Shown: one piece after another, positions 12,939-23,460 of the stretch
Layout of the letters: each line of letters opens with the position of its first letter
How positions within the stretch are numbered: position 1 is the stretch's first letter
Assembly (NCBI RefSeq): GCF_032854445.1
Contig: NC_088302.1
Location: 35,160,191-35,220,190, forward strand
DNA from: Liolophura sinensis
Taxonomy: Eukaryota; Mollusca; Polyplacophora; Chitonida; Chitonidae
Direction of reading: 5' to 3'
DNA length: 60,000 nucleotides
Program-made: the position numbers and the translations under genes
Notes under the pieces: model-generated
Databases searched by the model: none
What the model was told of the DNA's origin: nothing
The model's input: only the letters and a program-made list of their open reading frames with translations

Positions 12939-13196
12939 AAGTTAATGCGTCAAGTTAAAAAATGGGATTAACACTTAATTAATGAGAGCTTCAGGTATAA
13001 TATATCTGGCAGGTGACATAAACCATACGGTATTGCTTAACAGTACCCATGAGGCAGGTAGAAACGTGAAACGTCTTGAGACAAGCTATGAACGTGCTGG
13101 GTTGGAGTTACCCAACTATGTAAATTGTACGTATGTTATTTAATATTTTACCCGATTAAGGCACGGATTATCGCTCAGACGTGATTATCAACAAGT

Positions 13197-13209
13197 CCCC
13201 CCCCCCCCT
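13197..13209. repeat. C tract
   Basis: Uninterrupted C run of about 13. In the second copy (44288-44314) it is two runs of about 14 and 11 separated by an A. Confidence 0.9.
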
Positions 13210-13701
13210 CTACCCAGATGTGAAAGAATCGGGTTAATATATACACAAAACTGGCCACTAAATACAAGCGGCCTGTAAAGCGCATTAAACCCCACTCCTG
13301 CCTGGCACCGGGCTATACGGAAACTTCACTGTTGGTGGTTTGATGGGCCAGCGTAATCTCTCACCGCCCCGATAGATGTGATGGTGGCGCGTCGAGGACG
13401 CCTGGATGCAGCTTGCCCGAATCGTCCCGAACTGCCGGGGACGTGTTAGAATGCCGTCCGGAGACAGACCGTTATGTTAAGGTCACCGGACCCGCTCCGG
13501 ACAGGTCAGACGTATAAATCCTGTCCAAACACTGTACCTCTCAGATCTCCTGCAGGGTTTAGGGTTACACAGCTTCCGTATAATGGCTAGTCTGTGACTC
13601 CTCATGTAATGTGCTACCGGTTAATTGACCTACCCAGATGGCCTATGAACTGATGACCAAAATGAATGGATGAATGATTGTGGCAAATATTATAGGAATA
13701 T

Positions 13702-14308
13702 ATCGTGGCGAGAACATTATAGAATCAGGATGTAGCATATATATTCGTGGCGAGAACGTGTTAGATTCAGGATGCAGCATTCACATCGTGGCGAGAGCGT
13801 GTTAGATTCAGGATGCAGCATTCACATCGTGGCGAGAACGTGTTAGATTCATGATGCAGCATTCACATCGTGGCGAGAGCGTGTTAGATTCAGGATGCAG
13901 CATTCACATCGTGGCGAGAGCGTGTTAGATTCAGGATGCAGCATTCACATCGTGGCGAGAACGTGTTAGATTCATGATGCAACATTCACATCGTGACGAG
14001 AGCGTGTTAGATTCATGATGCAGCATTCACATCGTGACGAGAACGTGTTAGATTCAGGATGCAGCATTCACATCGTGGCGAGAACGTGTTAGATTCAGGA
14101 TGCAGCATTCACATCGTGGCGAGAACGTGTTAGATTCAGGATGCAGCATTCACATCGTGACGAGAACGTGTTAGATTCATGATGCAACATTCACATCGTG
14201 GCGAGAACGTGTTAGATTCAGGATGCAGCATTCACATCGTGGCGAGAACGTGTTAGATTCAGGATGCAGCATTCACATCGTAGCGAGAACGTGTTAGATT
14301 CAGGATGC
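13702..14308 (+). repeat. 41-bp minisatellite, 15 units
   Basis: Fourteen units start at 13746, 13787 and every 41 bases to 14279, preceded by a degenerate 42-bp unit at 13704. The core reads cgtggcgagaacgtgttag followed by attcaggatgcagcattcacat. Units vary at a few fixed places: ggcgag or gacgag, gaacg or gagcg, tcagg or tcatg, and gcagc or gcaac. Unit length is constant. There are no unique spacers, so this is a plain tandem array. It lies about 1.7 kb upstream of the start of the minus-strand Ser-rich exon. Confidence 0.97.
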
Positions 14309-14756
14309 TGTTTGGTTTTGAAAGCGTCTGAAACAGTGACAACCGCCAGGTCTGATCAGGTTAGGATAACCAATGGGCCTGGTGTGGAATACAGAAATGC
14401 AAACTACCATTACAAAGAAGACCTTGTACGCGTCCAAAAACACACACATGAGGATTAAAGTATTCACATGCATGCTTCGAAGACAAAACGGCCTCTATCG
14501 GTTTTGAAACCTGAATTCTGAACGCTCTCGTTCCTCATTACCCTTTAATCAATAATCCATAAACCTAACAGATCTTCGAGTAAATGTAATTAATGCATAG
14601 GTAAAAAACAAATACCTCTTTGCCTCAAATCCAGGTTATAGACAGCACCTGCCATGTTAAAACTGATAACGTTCATTTCTTTATTTGTACAGGTTACTGC
14701 AAGTACTTGTGAAAATTGACTGACGCGAGTGCATGCTTGCATGTGAGAACTGTCTT

Positions 14757-15482
14757 GTTATTGCAGACTGCGACGACAGAATGTCACAGTTGGTTTATTA
14801 TTGCTGGGTGCGACAAACATTTGTCTATTTCAGAATGTCACAGTGGTTATTTATTGTTGGATGCGACAACCATTTGTCTGTTTCAGAATGTCACCGTTGG
14901 CTAGTTACTACTGGATGCGACAACCATTTGTCTATTTCATATTGTCACAGTTGGCTAGTTATTGCCAGATGCGACAGTACGTTGCTAGTTATTGCTGGAT
15001 GCAACAACGAATTGACTATTTCAGAATGTCACAATTGGTTAGTTATTGCTGGATGTGACAACCAGTTGTCTATTTTAGAATGTCACAGTTGGCTAGTTAT
15101 TGCTGGAAGCAACAACCATTTGCTCTGTTTCGGAACGTCACAATCACTAGTTATTACTGCATGCGACAACCATTTGTCTATTTCAGAATGTCACAGTTGG
15201 CTAGTTATTGCTAGATGCGACAGTACGTTGTCTATTCCAGAATGACACAATTGGTTGGTTATTAATGGATGCGACAACCATTTGTCTGTTTCATATTGTC
15301 CCAACTGGCTAGTTATTACTGGATGCGACAACACGTTGTCTATTTCAGAATGTCACAATTGGCTAGTTCTTGTTGGATACAACAACCATTTGTCTGTTTC
15401 AGAATGTCACAGTTGGCTAGTTATTGCTGGATGTGACAACCATTTGTCTATTTCAGAATGTAACAATTGCTAGTTACTGCTG
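14757..15482 (+). repeat. 54-bp minisatellite, about 13 units
   Basis: Tandem, somewhat diverged units of about 54 bp, with the core ttggctagttattgctgga then tgcgacaaccatttgtct and atttcagaatgtcacag. Some units are shortened, for example around 14965-15000. Because 54 is a multiple of three, the array stays open in one frame for about 170 codons, but the peptide is just the repeat and I do not call it coding. Every unit holds a tgtctatttcag stretch resembling a splice acceptor. Confidence 0.93.
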
Positions 15483-15721
15483 AACTGACACGCATCCACG
15501 TATTTTAAAGCTACTGCATATTAGAATTACAAAATAGAATTCAAAATTTCAACTGGACAGTTCTTCTCATTTATTTGGAGTACCAGATTATCAACATGTA
15601 CTCATATAGGGTGGAATTACTACATGCACGTGCTACCGCCATTTTAATGTGTTTACTGGAAATATGGATGTGATATACTTTAAGAACGTGTATATTGGGT
15701 AAGAACTGAATCTGTTGTATT

Positions 15722-15930
15722 TGATTTCATTCATTGTTGATTAACGCCTTACATAATGGTGGTCAGGTTAATTGATGGAGGAAACAGGATTACCCCTGAA
15801 CTTCGCTTGTTGCTTATACGAGACAAAACCTTAACAATGCCGTAGTCGAAAAATCGACAGCTGGATTCGAACCCACGACCATAGTGGCCAAGGACCTGGT
15901 AGCCAGAGTCGATAAACAATAACGCCGCAT
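15722..15930 (-). mobile_element. tRNA-derived SINE, diverged
   Basis: Read on the minus strand there is a B box, gtgggttcgaatcc, near 15861-15874, preceded by a tRNA-like arm and followed by a body and a tail. The tail is the reverse complement of the plus-strand tcattcattgttgattaacg followed by ccttacataatggtgg. Structure is that of a tRNA-headed SINE related in layout to family A. Confidence 0.65.
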
Positions 15931-17149
15931 TTAAGAATAACACCGTTATTAATCGTTACTCCTGATTGGAAACACGTGGCCAAAATGAAGGTCGCGTGAT
16001 TATATTATGATGTTTTTATTACATTACACCTATACTTGATGGCACCAGCTGTTGCCAAAGCTCCCTCCTCGGGTCATTAGCTTCCCGGGACCCTGCTGCA
16101 ATAGCTGTGACCAGAAAACTGACTCACGCAGCGATGGCCAATAGTATACCGTCCCCAGGAGTCGTAAGTTAGAGACCACCAAGACCGCGCCTCTTGACTT
16201 AACATCCCGCTGATCTGGGTCGAAACAAGGGACAGAAAAATCTACAGTCATCCATTTTTATATAGGATCTGTATATGCAGATGTGAATTTGTTGGACCCA
16301 TTGATACAATGTACACGGAAATGGTTGCAGCGAAGTACGTTGATCATATGTAATATGACCATATTGGTCACACTGACCATACGAAAAATATCAATGTCTA
16401 TAACAATGTAAATTATGGACACATTCAAGATTTTGAAACCATTAATTTATGTATGAGAGTCCGGGACAAAACCCTGCAGTTTTCACCGATACGGCAACCC
16501 TGACGTTTAACATGGCCGCCTTATTTCCTCATACAAGGAATCCCGGTAAACATGACATGGTTTGACACTTGAATCTGCACGATCCTGAATTTGATTGGTC
16601 AGTTCCAGACCGTACCCACAATGTATCAAATGAAATGAACGCTCTCTTTGTTTCTGTTATCGTAGAATCAGTTTATTCTACAGCATACACAAAGGTTTCA
16701 CGAATTTGTAACGTAAATAACATAAAAGAAATGTACTTGTGTAAGTTTAAGGGCTTGGAACTACTTACCATCAAGATTTTTCTCAGTTATTTGAGATTTA
16801 CATTTGAAAATTGGCTGTGACCATTGCTGGTTTCCAACCAACGACCTCAGAGACCTCAGAGTCAGAGACCTCGAGGTGTAGAGATGTTCGTATCTGTATA
16901 TCATGTATATCATATCACTTTCATTTTTAGAGTAATGACGTACTGGCAAAATTTGACTCATGTAATAAACTTAAACATGCCTTTTTTTTAAAGTTGCAAA
17001 TATTAATTGTTACTGGTGATGAACACATCACATGCACGCAAATATCGTTGTCTGTAACATTAATTGTCGATGCAATGATATTGTAAACACTGGATACATG
17101 GTGTCTTTCCTATAGGCGTGATCATGTGCTTGTCAGCGTTAGATGACAG
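15931..17149. other. No gene recognised; site of a copy difference
   Basis: Around 16842-16873 the first copy has a short gacctcagag-type repeat where the second copy has about 660 bases including an SINE. A 73-codon minus-strand frame at 16030-16251 is present in both copies but has no recognisable domain. Confidence 0.45.
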
Positions 17150-17203
17150 TGACGTCATCACATATTTTAATACCTAGTGCATCACAGCGCAGCGCGCGAA
17201 AAT
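17150..17203. promoter_or_regulatory. CRE site beside a CpG-rich E2F-like motif, possible promoter
   Basis: A perfect palindromic CRE/ATF consensus, TGACGTCA, lies at 17150-17157. About 30 bases on comes a CpG-dense stretch, gcgcagcgcgcgaaaatg (17186-17203), whose GCGCGCGAAAA core resembles an E2F site. CpGs are otherwise sparse nearby. I found no convincing open frame just downstream, so the regulated gene, if any, is unknown. Confidence 0.3.
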
Positions 17204-17362
17204 GTTGTTGATTTTGCGATGTTCTTAGATAGTTTACGGAATTATATAGTTAAAAAGTTTGTACCTTGTTATTTGTTTCTAGAGCATGTGTTTTGTTTTC
17301 TGCTTCTTCTTCCTCGCTTAAAGCATTGAATCAGTTCAAAACACGTATTCTCTTTGAACCTA

Positions 17363-17364
<2 letters not shown>

Positions 17365-17428
<64 letters not shown>
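17365..17428. repeat. (TA)n microsatellite
   Basis: Thirty-two uninterrupted TA units. The second copy at 48964-49041 is longer (39 units). Confidence 0.97.
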
Positions 17429-17431
<3 letters not shown>

Positions 17432-17924
17432 GCGTGAAAGAATTTAATACATGTATGTAGGCCCCTATCCATGCTATATATACGGTAGTCAAGTCACACA
17501 CCAGCGCCCCCTATATATAGAGGTTCATTCTGAGGAAAGCTGAACCCAAACATATCATCGTGAAGATCTCCTTCTTTTATCTCCCTTTATATCCAGATCC
17601 AGGAGTCGAGACATGCCAGCCATGTCGAAGTGTATGGCCGTCATGCCAAAGTATGCCAGCTATGCAGAGCAACCGAACGAGGAAAGAAACATAAAATTTA
17701 TCAACACGGAGAACGAGGAATTTCAATCATGAATTTACAAGCTTTATTTAAATTTTGTGTAATACATAACTCCGAATAAGTTCGGAATATTAAATAAAAA
17801 TGATAACATATCTTAAGGTCTGGATTCATTACACCAATGACTATATGAACTCCGTGAAAAAAAGATACAAATTACCTACGGAATGCCTGCTTAAAATAGA
17901 ACCAATGTACACACATATATCTTA

Positions 17925-17986
17925 ACAAGTTATTCGCTGGAGAGTTGGGGAGTAAACAAGTTATTCGCTGAAGATTTGGGGAGTAA
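17925..17986 (+). repeat. Two tandem 31-bp units
   Basis: The unit acaagttattcgctggagag then ttggggagtaa occurs twice, the second with two changes. Unchanged in the second block at 49534-49595. Confidence 0.75.
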
Positions 17987-18344
17987 AGCGACCAAACACT
18001 TACACAAGAATGCAAGAGAAAAGGAAATTAAGTCAATACGATTCATGATCTGATAAAGAGAAAATAAAAAGCTGCATGTCATAATAGCTATGTATTATAG
18101 TCATACTTAGAATAGCTGGTTGAAGCATACGGTCATTTGACAAGTTGAGTTAGTTAATTTTTTTTAAAATTGTTATCTGCTTAAATTGTGTGACAATCGA
18201 AACTACAAAGTGACGTGACACATAACCTGTATAAGAACAAGAATTACAGCTTTAATTCTGACCGTCGGCATGCGCGGAATTTCTTGAGTTCCATGCGCCC
18301 TCTAATTTATAGTTCGTTCCACGGTGACAGCAAGTGGTCAGAGG

Positions 18345-18556
18345 GACTCTTGGAGCGGTTTTCAGTCTTAAATGTTATAGTCTTGTTGAAGGCCACTTGT
18401 CTATGCCACAAGTATATTTCGTGTACCTCACACATGGTAAAGTTCGTCAGTAACATACCAAAGGTCAGTGGTTTACCTACAGGCAATTCGGTTTCCTGGA
18501 CCGTTTTAAATAGGTAAGCTTATTTATTTATTTGATCGTTGTTTAAAACAATACTC
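18345..18556 (+). mobile_element. Composite SINE-like fragment
   Basis: The first part (to about 18500) matches the element at 4790-4982, sharing aaagttcgtcagtaacatac and aaaggtcagtggtttacc. The next part, ttatttatttatttgatcgt then tgtttaaaacaatactc, is an SINE tail in the opposite orientation. The two halves are therefore head-to-tail fragments of different orientation. Confidence 0.45.
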
Positions 18557-19288
18557 TTATTTTTCTCTTATACCATGGTGTTCAGTTTAATGTAGAGCAA
18601 ACCGGAAAGGCCCGAGCATGTTATTGGCAAACTTTCCTAAATATGGTATACGTCCTGTTGCTGGAAGACAAGCGGTTTCCATCGAACTTCATGTAAGATT
18701 ACACGATAAATGTTCTGCCCTAAATTCGAGTTTAAGCCACGTCTTGGGAGACCCATCGATTGAAAGCGACCTTCAAACCACGACCAACTTTCGTTCTTCC
18801 TTTCCTACGTGTGAAGAAAGATAATGTTTCTGTAATGTATTACTTAATGCATGTGCACAGTTGAATTAAGCTATACTTCCTCAAATAGGCCACACCTGTT
18901 AGAGTGGAGAGAGTGAAAGAAAAATATATTACAGCCGGAAGTTTTTTTTTCACAAAACATAACATAACTGAACGCATAAAGCATATTGATCATATACAGA
19001 TATGCAATGAAAGGAAGATAATGCTGATATAATTTAATACCTAAAGTTTAATCTAATATTCTCATATGAAAAAAGTAATATGGAGCAGACCAATATATAT
19101 ACATGTATGTATATACACGGCTTGTCTGCTATCTTCTCACGTTATAGTCATAGGTCAGCTACTAATATAATCGTGGGTTTTATTGTGCAATAACTATACT
19201 GGGAAATGTGCATCTCTGTAAATGCCACACATACATATACGTCTGTTAATATACATCACCTGGCTGATCATAACATACATATCTCACC

Positions 19289-19369
<81 letters not shown>

Positions 19370-20094
19370 GTGCATAGGAGGAAATACCAAATTATGCACC
19401 TCGCAAAGTGTATTATGTTAAACCTCAATAAACCAGGTGAGATAAAAAAAAACATCGACTTAATTAGTCAAATGTATAATGAGTGCAGTAAGACATTTTA
19501 AAATGTTAGGGTCAATTGAAAAATTTCGGCGTTACGTAAACGAAATACTTGGTAAAGAAGAATGAAGAGATTTCAAGATCTGAAAGAGTTTTTAAAATGA
19601 GAGAGAAAATAATACGAAAAGTATACGATGTGAATAGATAAATTTTGTACAAAATTTATGGTGATTAGCTCACTCACGGTTCTCTGTATAAAAACAAGTT
19701 AATGAATGGCGTATAACATGCACGTTTGCATACTGTGTTTATAATACAGTTTTTGACATCAGTTTTATTTATTTATTTATTTTATTTTTAGGCCTACGTG
19801 TTAAAAAAAATACGTTACGTAAGTTTTCAACAGGGAACTATGCCACCAGGAAAGAGGAAATTAAATTGTTTTTAACAGACAAATTGTGTATGGCATGTTC
19901 AATTTACAGCTGCGCAGGAATTGACATTTAATTTCCTTCATCAGCTGTAAATTGTAATGTATGTCTAATTGCAAGCCTATATAAATGCTTTCCTGACGGA
20001 AATCGTTTGTCTATAGGGGAATGTTTAACCTCTGACGTGTCACAGCACAATTAGGAATGAGTGTCCTGATAAACCAAACCGGACAGTCTTCAGA
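18557..20094. other. No gene recognised
   Basis: AT-rich sequence with a (TA)n run and short frames only. Confidence 0.5.
19289..19366. repeat. (TA)n microsatellite with one interruption
   Basis: TA repeats with a single G interruption near 19316. The second copy is about 30 bases shorter and has lost the interruption. Confidence 0.95.
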
Positions 20095-20230
20095 TGAACG
20101 CGTGGTTAGGGTGGCCGGCCATGACTATGGTGACCAGGTTCCAAATCTGGGTCGGGCCTGACATTAGACTTTAAAACTGGCAAACTTTGTACTTTGTACT
20201 CAGAGTGTGGGGAGACGTGAAGCATCCCAT
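20095..20230 (+). mobile_element. Diverged SINE head, family B-like
   Basis: A tRNA-like region with aggttccaaatctgggtcgg near 20139 is followed by gactttaaaactggcaaact, resembling the first 100 bases of the family B element at 47930. The rest of that element is not seen here. Confidence 0.4.
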
Positions 20231-20234
20231 GTAG

Positions 20235-20450
20235 CCCCGGGATCACTAAGCAATCTTAGACTTAAGTCAAAATTTCAAATCAATTTAAAACTCTTATTTC
20301 TAATCTGACAAGGTCAAAATATTGCTTGACAGCGTAAATTCTGGATAAGTTATTGTACAACAAATTTCAGTTACAATAACGGAAAGGATCATACAAAATT
20401 TAATGATTAAAGTTTTAACTTAGCCTAAGTCTAAGATCGCTTCCTGACCC
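20235..20450. mobile_element. Foldback or MITE-like element
   Basis: The left end, gatcactaagcaatcttaga then cttaagtcaaaattt, is an imperfect inverted repeat of the right end, agtttta acttagcctaa then gtctaagatcgcttcctgac. The arms are about 35 bases each around 145 bases of AT-rich interior. No protein is encoded. It sits directly after the diverged SINE head at 20095-20230. Confidence 0.6.
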
Positions 20451-21379
20451 TGCAGTCAAGTGTTCTTGACATGTTGTTCCACTGAGACAGCACCGTAAAT
20501 ATATCGGTGTGGTATCATAACTTATGTAACATAGTGAAATGACTGAAACATCATTGAACACGGCATTTGGCCCGCTATTCCTCACTATTCACAATAAAAT
20601 AAAACAAGACAACTAAATTGAAATGAGATTCAACCTTAAAGGATGATAACTACTCGCAGTACGTATAGTGGTATATACGACGGGGTTGTGTATGTCTGTG
20701 TTCTACCAGCAGTCATCACGCAAACAGATCTGAATCTTACGCGATGAATGCTGAGATAACTTGATGTCATACAGTTAATATTCCGTGTATGTACATTAAT
20801 AAAATGAATGGCCACTCCACTGCATAGCTATGTTACAATCATCGCCTCGTGGTGATAAATAATCCTGTTTATTTTTAGGTTACTTTGAGGATTTCTAATG
20901 CATTAAGTAAAAATGTGTTACATGCGCCTTGGGCAAAATAATTTGCTTCTTTTTTTTTTTAAGCCTGTATGGTTGATGACAGGTGATGATGACTTGTAAA
21001 CGGCTGTATATGTAAGGCAATTAAAAAACTTCAGGTATTTAAGCCGAGAAAATCGTCTGCTATATATATCCAATTTTTTTTTTACAAAACACGTCATTGA
21101 GAGTTCAATATTACAATTATATATTTAATAATTACAAAATTACCACGCCGAAAGTATGATTATCATCATTATTGCAACTAGAAAATAAAGCATGTTGTCA
21201 GTCAACTAAACAACGGAACAGAAGGTGGATATATTGAGGGAAAGAGTTCTCTACAAATCTAAGCGCACAAAAAGTGCAACCACTAATGACTACCGACTGA
21301 AGTGTAGTCGAGCTTGAGATTTTTTTACACAGTTACATCTAATAAATTGCATTTAACATCTGTGCATTTTTAACTAATT

Positions 21380-22960
21380 CTGCATGCTTAAGCAATACTT
21401 CTAGGGGATGTAAGCAGTTACTTTTGAGTATTTACATTTAGACAGTTAGAATAAATGAGGTAATATTAAAATGGACCGGATTCACCGATTACATGTCACA
21501 ATTTCCCAACCATTACAAGTACCGTGGTCGTTGCTCTAGTTTTACTCTCCATACTGATGTTTTTTGTGTTATTTTCCTGCATAAACCAGGATTCTGCTGG
21601 TGGACTATTAATCCCCGAAGCTTGGCCTCTTTCCATTGTGTTCATGTACATGTATACTAAATGTGATGACAACGTCATTTGGAGTAATTCTAGACCGGTG
21701 GGGTCTAATAAATTAACCAGTTCTGCTAAAGCCGTGGTGCTAGGTAGCGTATAAGTTACTGCTTAAGTTACACAACTGTATTAAAGCTAAACTATGTTCA
21801 GTGCTGCCTCACTGGGCAGACATGCTGAAGACATCACACATGGCATCCCGTGCACCTACGCACAGTACACTGACACTAGGCCAACCAGCACGTGGCCTGT
21901 TGATTCCCTGATGTTGAACGCCCACCGCTCTCTTTTCAGTCTCTTTGTTTCTCCTTAGGCTGCGAAAATATTTTTCTCACTGCTTCAGTCTACCGACATG
22001 CAGAAAAGACCAGATATGACAACCCATCCAGTCGCAAGTATGCAGATGCCCAATGTGCCAACAGTCTCTTATACTGTTCGCCAAGTATTAAGATTGCTAA
22101 TTTTCAAGATGACCCGATATGACCCAGCGAATGACCTCTAACAATCTCATAAATCACATCTCGCACAATCTCACTCACGTTTCGACCAGATGTGAACTTT
22201 TACCCAAATCCTTAACCCATCCTAAAATACTATGAATCATACAGCCATCGTTGAGACAGCTATGGAAACATTTTACACGGACAACTTGTTTCGCCTTGAA
22301 GTTCCAGTGAAGAATCATTTCTTTTGCAAAATTATTTTGAAATTTTGAAAATCGATTCTTCATTTGATTGGCCAAATCTGGAAGCAAAGACAGCCTGTCT
22401 AATGAAATGAACATTCAAATAAATAAATAAATAAACCTAATTATGCTTAAGCCACGGTGCTAGTAGGTATATAAGTTGCTTTCTTTTGAGTATTTGGGGA
22501 ACAGTTTGAAGAAAATCCTGACAAGAGACTGACAAGAGACCGGATTACATTAGCAAGGTGTGACAATTTATCACTTATCACACTGTCGTCGCTTCTCTGG
22601 TTTTTCTCCCCATATTATGGTCTTTCGTATTGTGTACATGCATAAACCAGGATTCTGCTGGTACAGTCCGCAATGCTTGGTCTCTTTCTTTTGTTTTTAT
22701 ATAAATGTTTATTAAATGTAGTGAAATTTGAATATCACAATTAATACCACTGCATTTTTTAACCTAACTCTGCATATTATGGTGTTACATTTTAAGCATT
22801 TACGCAACAGTTTGAATAAAACCATCACAGAGGTAAATTATCAGTAGGCCGGGTTTCACATGTTATGTGTGACCATTTCATAACTATCACACAGTAGTTC
22901 CTGCTCTTTGCTGAAATGATTTGCATTTGTACTCTTTTCTGCTCGTGACCTAAAACATTA
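21380..22960 (+). repeat. Three diverged copies of a local repeat unit
   Basis: Three related blocks can be traced: about 21380-21760, 22440-22735 and 22760-22930. Shared words in order are: a ttgagtattt or aagcattt start, a gaccggatt or ggccgggtt word, a tgtgacaattt word with atcaca, and, in the first two blocks, cataaaccaggattctgctg followed by gcttgg. A gtggtgctagg...tataagtt word ends block one and opens block two. In the first two blocks the frame around CINQDSAG aligns with a six-base, in-frame length difference. An SINE fragment (21801-21955) separates blocks one and two. Confidence 0.6.
21801..21955 (-). mobile_element. SINE fragment, family B body
   Basis: On the minus strand this matches the middle of the element at 47930-48282. 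The plus strand shows catgctgaagacatcacaca, tggcatcccgtgca, cagtacactgacactaggcc and gttgaacgcccaccgctc. Neither tRNA head nor tail is visible. Confidence 0.65.
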
Positions 22961-23079
22961 AAAGAAATCTACCTGTTTATGGGCTAGGATGTCCATCTCG
23001 GGCAGATGGCCATCAAAACGGAACAAGTCTATAGCAATACCTCAGCCGCAAAACCTCATTAATAACATTTATATAATCG

Positions 23080-23213
23080 TAATGGTTGAAGAATTTCACT
23101 GCGTAGATCACACAAGGATTCGAACTCTGGTCCCTGCAGCCGAAGTCCAGCGCTACCAATTGAGCTAAAGGGAAATTCCCTGCTAGCTACTGATGGTATG
23201 AGCACTGGAAAGC
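23080..23213 (-). mobile_element. SINE head, family C, first of two tandem copies
   Basis: On the minus strand the sequence has a tRNA-like head with an A box, tagctcaattggtagcgctg, and a B box, agttcgaatcc, near 23114-23124. The same module recurs 247 bases on at 23327. It ends on both sides with the same words (taatggttgaag and agcactggaaag). Confidence 0.7.
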
Positions 23214-23326
23214 TGTTCCCATTACACTCCTCCCCACTTAAATCCTTTCCCTCTCCCAAGACAAACCCACCTTCACAGGGCCAGAGCCTCACGCTTCTTG
23301 GAACTTGTTTGGTCAAGGCACCAGTG

Positions 23327-23460
23327 TAATGGTTGAAGGATTTCACTACGTGGGTCACACGAGGACTCGAGCTCAGGTCTCTGCAGCCGAACTCCAGCGC
23401 TGTGCCAACTGAGCTAAAGCGAAATTCCGGCTAGCTACTGCTGGTATAAGCACTGGAAAG
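23327..23460 (-). mobile_element. SINE head, family C, second of two tandem copies
   Basis: Repeat of the module at 23080-23213, about 85% similar by eye. The B box is weaker here (agctcgagtcc) and one base is inserted in the A-box arm. The interval 23214-23326 holds a unique body segment, so the pair looks like a dimeric or tandemly inserted SINE. Confidence 0.7.

Larger units (their letters stand above)
11965..13701. other. 5' flank of the Ser-rich exon
   Basis: On the minus strand a donor-like GAG|GTGAGT lies at 12026-12021, so an untranslated first exon may end at 12027. The region is richer in CpG than average up to about 12610, as expected for a promoter-proximal area. No convincing TATA box was seen on the minus strand. 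The G and C tracts lie further upstream. Confidence 0.35.

Noticed and set aside
13702-14308. Regular 41-bp repeats as a possible CRISPR array
   Set aside because: Units abut without unique spacers, and the surrounding sequence is animal DNA with introns and SINEs.
14733-15245. 170-codon frame with CDNHLSISECHSWLVIAG-like repeats
   Set aside because: It is the translation of the 54-bp array, and half of it is missing in the second copy.
16030-16251. 73-codon minus-strand frame identical in both copies
   Set aside because: The copies are nearly identical everywhere, so conservation is uninformative. There is no recognisable domain.
17266-17472. Frames with long Ile-Tyr repeats on both strands
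   Set aside because: They are translations of the (TA)n run.
23096-23180. tRNA gene on the minus strand
   Set aside because: A and B boxes are present, but there is no paired acceptor stem, and the module repeats with an SINE body.
23059-23358. 99-codon minus-strand frame
   Set aside because: It lies across the two family C SINE heads.
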